Under the pieces are notes generated by a model, which was given only the letters and a program-made list of their open reading frames with translations, ran no database searches and was not told the origin of the DNA. A stretch of 64,000 nt of DNA from Lycocorax pyrrhopterus obiensis (lineage: Eukaryota > Chordata > Aves > Passeriformes > Paradisaeidae), in NCBI GenBank assembly GCA_014706295.1, contig JACSVZ010000004.1, positions 12,782,484 to 12,846,483 of the forward strand, in the 5' to 3' direction. The position numbers and the translations under genes were made by a program. Shown here in pieces: positions 38,301-48,835 of the stretch; the stretch's first letter is position 1; each line of letters starts with the position of its first letter.

Positions 38301-40416
38301 TTTCAGGTATTTTCGTTGCCCAGCAGATAGCTCAGAGCTGGCATATGATCCACCTGCAGTCATGAACGCAGATACCTTGAGTTACTGCCAAAAAGAGGCC
38401 TGGTGTAAGCTGGCCTTCTACCTCCTTTCCTTCTTCTACTATCTCTACTGGTAAGTCTGGCCATTTCACTAAGAGAATAGTAGCTGCTTTTCATTTCACT
38501 TGTGAAATTGCATTTAGGAATGACTGGAACCAATTGGACAATTTCCTTAGTCTCATAAAACTTGCTTCTGATGTTGATTCAGGGAAGCACTCCCACTGAC
38601 TGCTGACACTTCAGTACAGAATATTTAGTGTTTACTTAAGGCCTGAGCCAGGCCCCAGGGCCAACCAAAGGAAATAACTTTTACTTCTCTGTTTAGTCTT
38701 TTAGGATGGGTGAATAACAGATGTTATGCTGATGGCGTTACATCAAATAAAAAACTACAATTCCTTATGATTCAAGAGAATCATAAAAATACTTCACCTC
38801 TGGTGTAGTAATACTCAGATGGTAAATAAATGGGTAGGTAGATGTTGGGTGGGAGCATGGGATGCACCATGCCTGTAGTCATTCCTACAGGCTCCCTTTC
38901 ATGACAGGGTAAAGCCTGTGCATGGTCCAAACCCCTAATTAAATACACTAATGAAGATATGCACCCCAGTTGTGTGTTGTCCCCCTTCCCCTTTCAGCTG
39001 TCACATGTCCTCAGTGCACAAGCACAAATGCCCAGTGCAAAAATAATGTCAGGATCATTTAAGGTAAGGCCTTGCCAGGATCCCAGTGCTTTTAGTCACC
39101 CCTGTAATCACACAAAAACTACTGGACAACAAACTTTAACACACTTTAAATGGAGGTGATGCTTTAGGATGCCTTTTTTCTCCTCCTTCTTCCATGATGT
39201 ATTTGCATAGAGTTGCCTCCTCCAGCCAGTCTTGCATGTAGTCATCCCTCTGCAAGGCAGGTTTGCGTGCTGGTGGAAGAAAAGTGTGATTTCTCCTCTG
39301 ATTACTGGTGTCTTACCTGTTCTGCTGTTCCCCACATCCTGAGGAGTCACTGCTGCACGTTGCTGTTTCTCAGCATTCCTTTTAAATGCTGTTGAGAGCA
39401 AAGATTTCTGTCCACCTGTGTGCGTGTAGGTGCCTGTGTCTGCACGTGAGGGCGAGAGGCTGGGAGGTGCCTAACCCACATGAAGATGGATATGGAATGG
39501 GAATTTGAGTGGGAGTAACTTTGTGGATTTAGGCTGAGCAACTCTCCGTGCCAGTCCTGCTCAGGGGGCTGAGAGGGGAAAGCATGGCAGTTAAGCTGGA
39601 CAAGCTCTGTCGGTAGTGCAAGGAGAGAAAGCAAGAAATGGCCGGAGAAAAGCGTTTTTTAACTCCACGTTTTTGTGTTGGGATCAAAGTCAGCTCTGTA
39701 GTGTGGTGTAGCATTTCTCCTGTGACTTTACTGCTGTGCAGCTTCCTCTGAGCCCTTCATTCTAAGATGTGGCCACCGTCCAAAATCTGCTGCTTGGTGC
39801 TAGATAAAATAGTATAAATTACAGACAGTTTTTCAATGCTTTCCTGGGTATTGGCAGAATTAGAATTGCAGTAAAATGGAGCTGTGGCAATATACTCTGT
39901 TTTCTTCACTTTTCAGAGTTTAATTTAGTATGTATGGATTCAGTCCAGCTGGTGGCTGCATTTTATGTTTCTTCTAGTGCACAGTTTTTTTCCAGAGGAG
40001 TCAAAACAATGCAGTTTCGTGGAAAACCTTGCCTGCCCTGCCGAGTGTTGCTGGTTGCAGTTTTAAAGACCAAATGCGCGAAAGCAAAATGGTTTTGTTT
40101 CTTTGCTGTTCAAATCCTCAGAAGCTCAGACTGAGCTTTAAAAAGCTCAAACACAGCTTGTGGTGCAGTAGGATGTCGATAATGAATTTGTTATTTCTTG
40201 AGTGCCTTTTGATATCCATCTTGAATGCACCATAATTAAGATGCTTCAGACAGATAGAAAGAATGCAAAGGAAGGCACAGGCCATTACAGTCAGACCTGA
40301 GGAACAGACAGCAAAGGGTTATAAAAATCAAAGTGCTCTGCATGCTTCAAAGGGGTACTTTCATATTGTGTCTTTCTTTTACATTCAGCATGATCTACAC
40401 TCTGGTGAGCTCTTAA
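17256..40416 (+). CDS. CNIH3: CNIH3, cornichon family AMPA receptor auxiliary protein 3 (spliced; exons 2-6, 5'-partial)
   Basis: This is the overall gene call, joining five exons (17256-17324, 20190-20237, 35719-35831, 38307-38450, 40389-40416). The spliced product is 133 residues, matching positions 28-160 of a 160-residue cornichon. Diagnostic stretches are [64 protein letters not shown] and the C-terminus [12 protein letters not shown]2 has different residues at many of these sites (for example a C-terminal SF) and CNIH1 lacks the [16 protein letters not shown] segment, so CNIH3 is the specific call. Family knowledge: cornichons are small four-helix membrane proteins acting in ER export of cargo; CNIH2/3 also bind AMPA receptors at the neuronal surface and slow channel closure and desensitisation. 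The first 27 residues, most of helix 1, must lie on an exon upstream of base 1; I found no matching GC-rich start exon here. The reading frame is intact throughout, and all splice sites are GT-AG. Confidence 0.97.
17325..20189 (+). other. CNIH3: CNIH3 intron 2
   Basis: This 2865-base GT-AG intron separates exon 2 from the microexon. It has a run of ten T at 18181-18190 and no recognisable repeat element or embedded gene. Confidence 0.9.
20190..20237 (+). CDS. CNIH3: CNIH3 coding exon 3 (48-base CNIH2/3-specific microexon)
   Basis: The exon has 48 bases, 16 codons, phase 0 on both sides, and encodes [16 protein letters not shown] (residues 51-66). The acceptor is TTCTCCTGACAG and the donor is GTGAGC. 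This Arg-rich amphipathic segment is absent from CNIH1, where the sequence runs straight from the exon 2 part to LVLPEY; it is the length difference between the 144-residue CNIH1 and 160-residue CNIH3. Skipping it would keep the frame, so a CNIH1-length isoform is formally possible, though nothing in the sequence shows that this happens. It is separated from exon 2 by 2865 bases and from exon 4 by 15481 bases. Confidence 0.96.
20238..35718 (+). other. CNIH3: CNIH3 intron 3
   Basis: This 15481-base intron is the largest complete one in the window. It holds T-rich runs (about 23500-23520, 26040-26053) and a GC-richer patch near 29640-29990 with a candidate cassette exon. I recognise no CR1 or other transposon in it. 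Confidence 0.9.
26040..26053. repeat. Poly(T) run in intron 3
   Basis: Fourteen consecutive T. Confidence 0.95.
35719..35831 (+). CDS. CNIH3: CNIH3 coding exon 4
   Basis: The exon has 113 bases, starts in phase 0 and ends two bases into an Arg codon. It encodes residues 67-103 plus part of 104, from [17 protein letters not shown] through [10 protein letters not shown]. The acceptor is CCTTTCCTTTTAG and the donor is GTAAGC. It carries two hydrophobic helices, around [17 protein letters not shown] and [13 protein letters not shown], expected to be membrane helices 2 and 3. Residue 102 is Cys (TGC), where I recall Phe in mammals; a single base change would explain it. A different frame stays open across this exon, but the cornichon frame is clearly the real one. 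Confidence 0.97.
35832..38306 (+). other. CNIH3: CNIH3 intron 4
   Basis: This 2475-base GT-AG intron contains pyrimidine-rich runs near 36330-36350 and 37601-37610. A 145-codon open frame on the minus strand (36230-36667) shows no family features and is treated as chance. Confidence 0.9.
38307..38450 (+). CDS. CNIH3: CNIH3 coding exon 5
   Basis: The exon has 144 bases. Its first base completes the Arg-104 codon and its last two bases begin Cys-152. It encodes [20 protein letters not shown] and continues through [20 protein letters not shown] to SFFYYLY (residues 105-151). The acceptor is CTGCTCTTTCAG and the donor is GTAAGT. It holds the CNIH3-type loop ([13 protein letters not shown]) and most of the last hydrophobic helix ([14 protein letters not shown]). 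Arg-107 and Ala-121 differ from the His and Val I remember from mammals. Reading through the donor turns the split Cys codon into Trp, which shows that the splice site sets the true end. Confidence 0.97.
38451..40388 (+). other. CNIH3: CNIH3 intron 5
   Basis: This 1938-base GT-AG intron lies before the terminal exon. I see no repeats or genes in it. Confidence 0.9.
40389..40416 (+). CDS. CNIH3: CNIH3 coding exon 6 (terminal codons and stop)
   Basis: These are the final 28 coding bases. One base completes Cys-152 (TG|C), then eight codons give MIYTLVSS, followed by TAA at 40414-40416. A pyrimidine-rich acceptor (TGTCTTTCTTTTACATTCAG) precedes it. The phase matches exon 5 exactly, and the C-terminal SS distinguishes CNIH3 from CNIH2. 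The exon continues into the 3' UTR. Confidence 0.96.
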
Positions 40417-41490
40417 CTGAAAGATCATCGCTAAAGACTGGAAACAACAAAGGCTGGAGGTGCAAGGACGAGTGAACCAAGGGATGCATGATTTAAAAAA
40501 GCAAAGAGGAAAACTTTGAACCCAAACAGTAAATATGGTACATGAAAGAGAGATCCAGCAAAGAGAAACAGAATACCATGGGAGAATGGCTGAGTTAATT
40601 GTGTTTGTCTCCTGTTTCTCAATGTATTGCAGCAAATGATTTTTCAAAACCCAAGCAAACAAAAAAATTGCAACAACATGGGCCAAATTATACAATTGTT
40701 CACCTCTCCAGGGATAATGCTGCTTGGTGTAGTGGATTCATTAAAACTACAATCCCTATAGTCCCTACTGTCTTCCAGAAATCAACACTTCTTAAGGACT
40801 ATTCTGGACTGAGGGAGCACAGGACAAGATGATCTTACAGAGAAAGAAGAGCTGTACAACACGTTCTGAAAACGAGCGCTGAGTGGACTTCAGATAAGAT
40901 GTGTGACTGTCCTGCAGGGCTGTTCGCATGACTCCAGTCAAGCAGGGATGTCAGATCTCATGGAACCGCTTCAGTGGTTCTGGTTTGTTGGTTTTTTCCC
41001 TCAACCAAAACAACAATAACGAAAGAATTTGCAGTTTCAGTGCTCTGTATTCTAACTATATGCTATTCCTGCAGGTGAGCATCCAGTATATTTCTGTACT
41101 TCATTTGTGATGTGCCAACACCATACAGTGAGATGTAGAAATACATTGGGTTTAACCTAATCAGGCCAGGCACTTACCAGAATAGTGTTCCTCTGACTGA
41201 AAAGTACCCCAAACCAGGTAAAAGCTGCATATATTTAAAGAAGATTGTAACGTAGCTATTATATTCATCACAATGCTGGATAGCAAATACTGGACCAGCT
41301 AATTGTGGTCTGTAATTCTGTTTTGCAGTTTTACTTCTGCTGTAAAATTTAAGCTGGAACAAATATACAAAATATCTTTGTCTTGTATGAGGTTCCTTTT
41401 GAAAGATGTTCAGTTTTTTATAATTTAAAGGTTTTAAAATTTTGTCACAGAATTCTCATTCGAATTCATTTGTATGGGCTGCTTATCTTT

Positions 41491-41506
41491 ATACATATAT
41501 ATGTAT
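41491..41506. repeat. Perfect 16-base AT palindrome
   Basis: ATACATATATATGTAT equals its own reverse complement. It sits in the putative CNIH3 3' UTR, within a longer AT-rich stretch reaching about 41530. Confidence 0.9.
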
Positions 41507-42061
41507 ATACAAATACATATCTACATAAATACAATCTATTTACATTTTAGGTTGATCTGTTTGACTGACAGGTCAAAGGCATCAAGTGTCCAGATCTGCT
41601 GCTAAATATATTTCAGTGCTGATCCAGGTGACCCCAGGCTCGTTCTCTCAAAGTCACTGGTGCTGTGGGTAGTAGCAAGGCTGTAAACTCGAGACTAACA
41701 CCAGAGCATGCACAGACACTGCTTGGCTCTTGCATTGGGAATGAGCTAATAAGGTAGGTTTCTACCAGAGATTGGCAGGGAACAGCATGGAGAGGCCCAT
41801 CTGTCCCCTGGCTTGTTCACAGCTGGTCCTGTTGGCACGAGCTCGCTGCTCACCACATTTGGTCTGGCTGTTGAGAGCCAGTGGACTGGTCCTGTACCAG
41901 GCTCTGAGGTGTTTTCAGTCTGGGCACAGGAGACATGTGCAGGAGAGATGCAGTCTCACAATGGCTGCTGAGTCATCCCATGTCTGGCATGTTCCATATG
42001 GAGCTGGAGTTACTGTGTGCCTGCAGTGCCAGGACTCACTCTGGTTTGATCTGGCTACGTT

Positions 42062-42067
42062 AATAAA
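42062..42067 (+). terminator. Candidate CNIH3 polyadenylation signal (AATAAA, proximal)
   Basis: This is the first canonical AATAAA after the stop codon. The downstream sequence is only modestly GU-rich, so use is uncertain. Confidence 0.3.
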
Positions 42068-43717
42068 ATTCAATCCTGTTAACCAGCAAAGCATAGTGGC
42101 TGCATGCAAACTGCTCCTGGGCCATGCCAGCTCCCAAATCTTGCCTGGGCATTGCTTGGAATGGAGCTAGCTGGCCTGTGCAAACATTATACTGGGGTCA
42201 TTCTGACAACATTTATATTATGAAGTTATCCCAAGGGCTGACATTCTTTAATTTACTGTAGTTTCATTCTTTAATTTTCAGTAGTTCTTGCTGGATGTAT
42301 TTTATCTTCATACCATGTAATATTCCCAGTTCTGGAAACATAAGGCTGCCAAATCAGATCTTGGGAAGCTAATCTGGACTCTGATGGTTCATAGGTTTGG
42401 ATTGCACACACCACAGAGGTGGCTGAACTGCTCTTGAAATCACAGTGACCCTGCAGGCAATACAGATCTGCTCTCTTGGAGTGAGCCTGAGCTAAGGAAC
42501 TTCACTGGATCATTACAGAGCTAACTGATAAAGCTCTGCTGCTGTGGAGTAGTTAATGCACAACCCATGAAAAGCTGATGATTGTCTGTAACTGAGTTTC
42601 TTCTCTGCATCCTAACTGAAGCATCTAGTTCTACAGAAGTACAGGAACTAGATTCACAGGGACGAATCACAGTGAATAACTTCTAGATGTCTTGCTACCT
42701 CATAAAACTTTCATCTCTGAGCAGGTGACTGAATCTTTCCATGCATCTTCTAGGACTGCATAGGAGATGAAAAGAAATTAATTCAGGTTTCCTATATTCC
42801 AAATACATGGTTTAAAGTCAGTTTCACAGAAAAACTTGGAATTTTGTGAGCTTGGATGGGTGAAAGTATGACCACTTCTTGCCTGAAAACACACAATTTC
42901 CAAACCCTGAGGTTTAGGGATGAGCTGGACTGCTAGCAGGTCAATTGTTTGCCTATGGGGCTGAGTAGAAGCTCTGTGAGTTTTTGTAACTGGCACTGGC
43001 ATGTAATTCTTGGCTTTGCACAAGAAGCCCTTGTGTGTGTGCATCTTCTGAATGTAACCTCAGGTGACTTCAAAGACTTGAGTGGACATGCTAGGTCATT
43101 TGAAAGAGGTCCTCTATTTCAGGCAATGTCATCAATATACTTACCAAACTCCACTGGAAAGCAGAGCACTTCATTTGATCCTACTGCTGCTCTGAGTGAG
43201 TGCTTCCAGGATTTCACTGCTCTCGTACTAGAAAATTTTTTTGCATTTCCAGAGTATATTTATTCCTGGATAATTTATTCCATTTGCTTTTTAGCCAACA
43301 TTAGCCTAACTATACTCTCTCTCATGCTGCTTAAGATTTCAATATATAGAGAAGGAAGTCCTTTTCAGCCTCCATTCTGTTAAAAGTGAGCTGTCTCATG
43401 TGCTCCCATAGAAAAGTCTCCATTCTCCATGTCTTCTATAAAGGACTTCTCCATTGTCTTTCCAGTCAAATGAATCTTTCTTAAGAGTGGATAATCACAG
43501 CTGTTCTGAGTATTCCAGAGAGTATCTTACTCTAACTAGGCCTTGCTGGGAATGGACAATGAAAGCTAATATTCTCAGTTCTTTCCCATAATACTTGTTA
43601 AAAAAAGTAATCACACAGCTCTCCATAGCATGTTGTTTCTCTTAGAGATAAATCTTAAAGCTGATGGAAAAACTGACTAATATTGGGAGACTTTCCCTTT
43701 CATTGAATTTCAGGTGC

Positions 43718-43783
43718 AGGGCCAGGAGTTGGACTTGATGATCCTTGTGGGTCCCTTCCAACTCAGGAGATTCTGTGATTCTG
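43718..43783 (+). mobile_element. CR1 LINE, terminal 3' fragment
   Basis: A short stretch reading GGAGTTGGACTTGATGATCC, then TTGTGGGTCCCTTCCAACTC and ending GATTCTGTGATTCTG. These are the very last ~65 bases of a common avian CR1 type, with two copies of the ATTCTGTG-like terminal motif. No coding part is present. Confidence 0.85.
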
Positions 43784-44212
43784 CTTTAACCAAAGCAAGG
43801 GAAGTAAACTGCGTAGTTGTTGCTGAAGAACAGAAAAGAGTGCTGTGATCTTTGGTCACAAGGAAGTGTCTTGCCCCTGTCACACTTTTAAGGGAGAAAT
43901 AATCTGTGCTATCCCTTTTGTCTCCAGTTCCTCCTTGTTGGTTAGTGGAGGCTGGAGATTTCCTCCCCAAGACTGCTTTCTTCCTGTCTCTTTTCCTGGA
44001 AGGGTGAATGTCATTACTTGGGAGCAGAGTGCTCTTCTCTCACATGCTTTGGTGATAGAGATAAATCCCATAAAAGACATAAGAAAACACGTCATCACCC
44101 TTTGCTCCTTCAGGAGCATGTGCTTAAATGAGTATTCATTTTCCTCATCTACACCATCTGTGAAGTGAAAAAGGTGATACCTACCTTGTGAACTCTTTCC
44201 ATACACGTTGTA

Positions 44213-44246
44213 CTTTTTTTCTTTCTTTTTTTTCTTTTTTTTTTTC
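44213..44246. repeat. Pyrimidine tract (T-rich with C)
   Basis: A near-pure T stretch with interspersed C. It creates a spurious Lys-rich open frame on the minus strand. Confidence 0.9.
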
Positions 44247-44433
44247 CCCAGTAGCTGGTGAATCTGCCTAAAGGAAAAAGGTAAGAGGTGGAAAAAAATG
44301 GGAGAGGATGAGACCTGCATGAGCTGCCTACCAAAGAGGTATCCACACAGTGTGCTGGCCTTTAGCTGCCTGTTCCTGGAAGGGATGAAAGGCAAGGTGT
44401 CCTATTTATAGTCAGGTAATTGCAGTGATGCTG

Positions 44434-44439
44434 AATAAA
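44434..44439 (+). terminator. Candidate CNIH3 polyadenylation signal (AATAAA, distal)
   Basis: AATAAA is followed closely by a TG-rich stretch (TTGTTGCTGCTCTGACTGTT). If used, the UTR would be about 4 kb and would include the CR1 fragment near 43.75 kb. No RNA evidence is available here. Confidence 0.25.
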
Positions 44440-44763
44440 ATTGTTGCTGCTCTGACTGTTTCAGTTTCAAATACAGCAAATCAGTGCTGGTAGCAGAATG
44501 CTTCGCCTACAAATAATTAACTGTACTTAAGCTGTCAGAAATGTTTTTCCATCTGCTTCCTTGAGCCATACTCTTCCTTTTGCACTGAGCCACTGAAAGA
44601 GGAAGAAAAAGTTCTTCAACCTACACTCTACAGAAACTGCTCTGAGGTTGTTATGATCTGGCACTGCTGTTGGGGTCATGAGTAATCCTACATTATTAGC
44701 AAGGGTGTTAGCAATCTATTGCTTTTCCTTTCTCCATTCTGTCACCACACAGATATTTTTGCC

Positions 44764-44779
44764 AAAAAAAAAAAAAAAA
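44764..44779. repeat. Poly(A) run
   Basis: Sixteen A followed by TTAAAAAA. No retrocopy is recognisable upstream. Confidence 0.95.
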
Positions 44780-46554
44780 TTAAAAAATCACAGCGCATGA
44801 TCCAAAATCCTTGAATTTACTGGAGGTTTTTTGTGGTTTCCAATAGGAAACAAAAGGAAATCAAAATGTTTCCATTTAATGCCTATTCCTCTTGAGCTGC
44901 ATGGGGAATAGGTTTACACTGGAAAGTCTCTAGGGTTTTGCTAGTAGGGATCCCATCTTTTAGATCTTGATACCACATCCATTTAACTGAATTACGAATG
45001 GAAGAGGAACCTGCATTTTCTAGGGATAAAGGTAGTATTTCAATGCTCAGGTGAAACTATCACAGAAAGTTATACCAACTTGGTAAAAATCTGGCTACAT
45101 GGAAGTTGATAGAAATCATACCTTTTGTTTCATGTGAGCCCCACTTACCACTGCACAATTTCTACCAAGAGGTTGGTAGAAATCAAGAATAGAAAAAGCC
45201 CCAAACAAACACAGTAAGTGTAGTTTATCAAAATGGTAAAGCTTGAGTTCCTACAAACAGAACAGGAGATGAAAAGGTCAAAATAAAGCAAGAGTTGGTT
45301 TTTTTTATTCTTTGAGAAGCAACAAATATTAGGCTGCTGTCCATTCTGCACTGAAATTTACATCGGTGATCTCAGTCCAGATTCCTGCTGTGGTGAGTTT
45401 TTGGATCATTCATTGCTCATGAACACATTGTTCTGATTTATTTTTGTGCTGCTCAGTAATGCAGTTGTAGGTGGGAAGGAGGGAAAATTCTCCCATGAAA
45501 TACAATATTCCCCTTCTTTTCTCCCAGATATCCTATGAACATGCTGTAACAAAATTCTGATGATGTGTTTCAGTGGTACACCTCAACCAAAGAATGAAGT
45601 TCTTTGCTGCAGACAATATTCTGATGCAATTTAATAAACCACAGTTCTAGAAATATTTTTTAGTGCTTGCACACTTAAAGTAGTTATTTTGTTACCATTA
45701 ATTGCTGGCCAAATTCCCATGTAAGAGAAAATATACTTGTGTGGCCCAACTCCATGACTTCCTGTGTAGTCAAACTCTCAGTAAAACTCTGAGGAATGTA
45801 AAGTGCTTTTTAATTTTTTTTTTCCGAATAATGAGACCCCATATTTGAGTAATATGTTATGGCAGTGGAATAAAGCATTAAAAGCCAAATTATCTTGTTT
45901 AGTCTAAATCTTGAAGAGATGTTGTTCCTTTTGTCCTATAAATTATCCCTAATATCACCAGTCTCCTGACAGATCTGAAGAAATCTGCCTGTCCCACTGT
46001 TCTGACAGTTTCAGTCTTTTTAAACAGATTTTCAACCACTGATCATTAGTGTGAAACAGAACAATTCCTGCAGATGACCCAAAGATTTATGGAAACTTCT
46101 TAAATAACACAGAAGTCATCCAGTCTTATGGAATAGCTCTCACCTGTGCATAGTAATATAAAGCACCAAGCATTTAATAGTACAAGTAATCCATAGTGCG
46201 AGTCTTGTGGTACAAGCAAATCAGGATTTCTATCTCTGTTCTGTCCGTAATTAATTTTCGATACTACGGTATTTTGCTTGTTGTAGAAAGCAATATAAAT
46301 TATAAAACTAAAGATACTCAGGCTGCAGCAGTTAACAGGAATGCAAAGTTTGTCCGTAGTTATTTCTAAACATTTCAAATAATTTCTGTTTCTGACAGTT
46401 ACTGACAGCTTGCAGTTAATGGAGGTGAAAATTGTGATGCCAACAGTAGCTTTAGCAATACATACATTAGCTTCTTTTGGAATAAGAATCCATGTTCCTT
46501 TCTAAAACATATTTAACGCATTTTCAGACCTTGCCTGACTCTCAGTACAAATGT

Positions 46555-46620
46555 AAATGTACTACCAATTTTAAATGTACTGCATTTTAAATGTACTACA
46601 AATTTAAATGTATTACCAAA
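46555..46620. repeat. Short tandem array, about 15-18-base unit, four copies
   Basis: Four consecutive variants begin with AAATGT: AAATGTACTACCAATTTT, AAATGTACTGCATTTT, AAATGTACTACAAATTT and AAATGTATTACCAAA. A poly(A) run follows directly at 46618-46628. Unit lengths are 18, 16, 17 and 15 bases. Confidence 0.9.
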
Positions 46621-48820
46621 AAAAAAAATCCAAATTAAGTGTAACTACAAAATACAGCAAACATGGCTGATAATTTACCAAATTTCTAGAGAGCCTTCTT
46701 ATTCAAAGGAAATTTCTAGGTTTGATGCCATTTATTGTGGGTTTCTGGACTGTCAAAGCCCACAGGAATGCTGCCATTGTCAAGAACAACAGTTCAGGAA
46801 GAATATGAGCAAATACAAGCTCGGTTGTACCTTCCCAGCTGCCCAGAGACTTCACATCCTGCAGCCACATTTCCTGTGGAGCAGATGACCCCCACTTTGT
46901 CACTTTGGATCCCTTCCCCTTTTGGAAGGTAAGAACATCACGGTGCATTACCGTTCCTAGCCATTTCCAGGCACACACTGCTCTCCAAGGTAAAGATACC
47001 ATCAAGAAAGAGCAGTTTTCACTGACCTGTTCTTGAGCTTCAGCTTCAGCTATTTCGGAGTCGTTTTTTGGTATTTTTTTCATTTTGTGTCCGACAGGAA
47101 GATTTGTTTTCTATGCACGTGTTCACTCAAGTACTCAGATTCTGTCCTCAAATGACCATAAATTCAGAACATCTACTTAATTGGAAACTGTGATTCAAAT
47201 TATTAACTTCTCTACACCAACAAAAGTTTTGAAAATTCCTTAATTAGTTTGGAGTGCAAGTCTAATTTTCACAAATATTTGGCTATTTACTTAGGATCCT
47301 AAAAACCTCCTGAGAGTGAGATGAAAGACTTGTCCACATACCAAGACTTCAATACAGGTAGTTTCCACTGGAAATGTCCACAGAGGAAGTTGATGCAGAA
47401 TAGTTGGTGTGTTCTTTGCTACCCTTTAGATTCACTTTTCCAGCAGAGGAACCCTTAGACTCCTAAATACTTTGGGCACTTGTAGGTGTTATTTAAGTAT
47501 GATCTACTCATTTCTGTTAACTGCAGGGCACATGCTCTAACCACCTAACCAGAAATCCTTTCCTAAGAAATGAAGTTCTCATCATTGAGTAACCAGAACT
47601 GTGAAAATGAGAGTTCAGTTCTTGCCCCTTCCTTTGTCACTTTGGGCAGGCACTTAGTCTCTGAGCTCACCATCTCCTAACTCGAGGTGGTTGCACGTCC
47701 CTTCTCCTTCGTTTTGTCTGTCTTGTCAGTTTAGATTACGAGCTCTTGTGAGATGGAGGCATTTCTCTCTCTAATGCCTGGTACTGCACAGCTCAAATTA
47801 CATGTCCAGGTGGTATTATAATCCTAAATAATGAATACTTTTTCTCATGGGAGGAAACAGTGGAATTCAATGGAATTAGTCAAAATCCATTTGTTCCACT
47901 GCCACCAAGGCGGGTACCTGACCTGGGCTGTTGCTGTGCCTCAGGGCCTACTGACAAACTGAAGTGTGCTTCAGCCTCTGAATGCACGTGTGCTGTAATT
48001 TGATGCTCCCAGAAAGCACTAAAATGTAAAGAATAGGGATCAGAACAGCTCCCCATTTCAGTATTTTGCACCCTTCTAATTTGTTTTGGCTTTACCCTTT
48101 TATCGTCTTCCTTTATCACACAGGGGATCCTGTTTCACTCATCTTTCAGTGCTGCATTTAAAGCAAAACCAGTGCAAGCTCAGACTAAAACAGTGGCATT
48201 GGTTCTAATCCAAATCCTTCATCTGCTTGTGGACATTTATTTAGAATAAAATTATGCTAGTTTGGTTTTAACTGGGTACAAATGGAAATCAGCTATTTTG
48301 ATAGACATCCTTTGCATCCTGGAATATGAATAAAGCCACAGTCGCACAGGAGTTTGGTGTTTAAAGGTGCAGTAGCACAGGTTTGTTACTAGGCTAGATC
48401 AACAGGATAGAATTTGCCTCCATCTGGGAAAGGATGATATATTTTTGTAGGTATAACCCAGCTGCAGAACAGCAGAGCTGTGTTCTCAGAGGGGAACATG
48501 TCCCATTTACAGGCACTGGTGCAACCTTTCATGGTGTGGAGTCGTGCAGGTTACTGGGGGGCATTTGGCCTCTTTTAACCCTTGTTTCTTCCACTACAGA
48601 TTGTATCACCCTTGAATTTTGCCACCTGACATTTTGGTTCTAGATCCTTCAGTTCAGCCCTGAAGCAGACTTTAAAATACACATTTATACGTATTTATAT
48701 TGTCTAAGGCATTTCATGAGATGACCTCTAATGGAATCTAAAGTGGGCTTTATATCCCCTTTATTGTCTGTTTATAGGCTTTTAAATACTTTGGTATTTA
48801 ATTATGTGCTCCTTGATATG

Positions 48821-48835
48821 CACACACACACACAA
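48821..48835. repeat. (CA)n microsatellite
   Basis: A short CA run of seven units in the 3' flank of CNIH3. Confidence 0.9.

Larger units (their letters stand above)
40417..42090 (+). other. CNIH3: CNIH3 3' UTR, proximal candidate extent
   Basis: Untranslated sequence follows the TAA. The end is uncertain. An ATTAAA lies at 40740 and the first canonical AATAAA at 42062-42067, so the proximal UTR may be about 1.65 kb. The stretch includes a 16-base perfect AT palindrome at 41491-41506. An open frame of 132 codons at 41772-42170 has no recognisable protein features and is not called as a gene. RNA evidence would be needed to fix the end; this entry gives a working boundary only. Confidence 0.4.
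42091..46700. other. CNIH3 3' flank, no gene seen
   Basis: This is either distal 3' UTR or intergenic sequence. It includes the CR1 fragment at 43718-43783, a pyrimidine tract, a poly(A) run and the AT tandem array. Open frames of 144 (42949-43383, +) and 171 codons (43880-44395, -) lack recognisable motifs. Confidence 0.6.

Noticed and set aside
17256..40416. CNIH2 or CNIH1 as the gene identity
   Set aside because: CNIH1 lacks the 16-residue exon 3. CNIH2 differs at diagnostic sites (for example KNIERICCLLRK and a C-terminal SF), and this gene reads [12 protein letters not shown] and ends SS.
41772..42170. 132-codon open frame on the + strand after the CNIH3 stop
   Set aside because: It probably lies in the 3' UTR, has no recognisable domain, and an AATAAA falls inside it.
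42949..43383. 144-codon open frame on the + strand downstream of CNIH3
   Set aside because: A hydrophobic tail suggests a membrane protein, but it arises from T-rich sequence; no family match and no splice sites at sensible places.
43880..44395. 171-codon open frame on the minus strand
   Set aside because: It runs through a pyrimidine tract that yields a Lys/Glu run, has no domain and no splice context. Low complexity and chance explain it.
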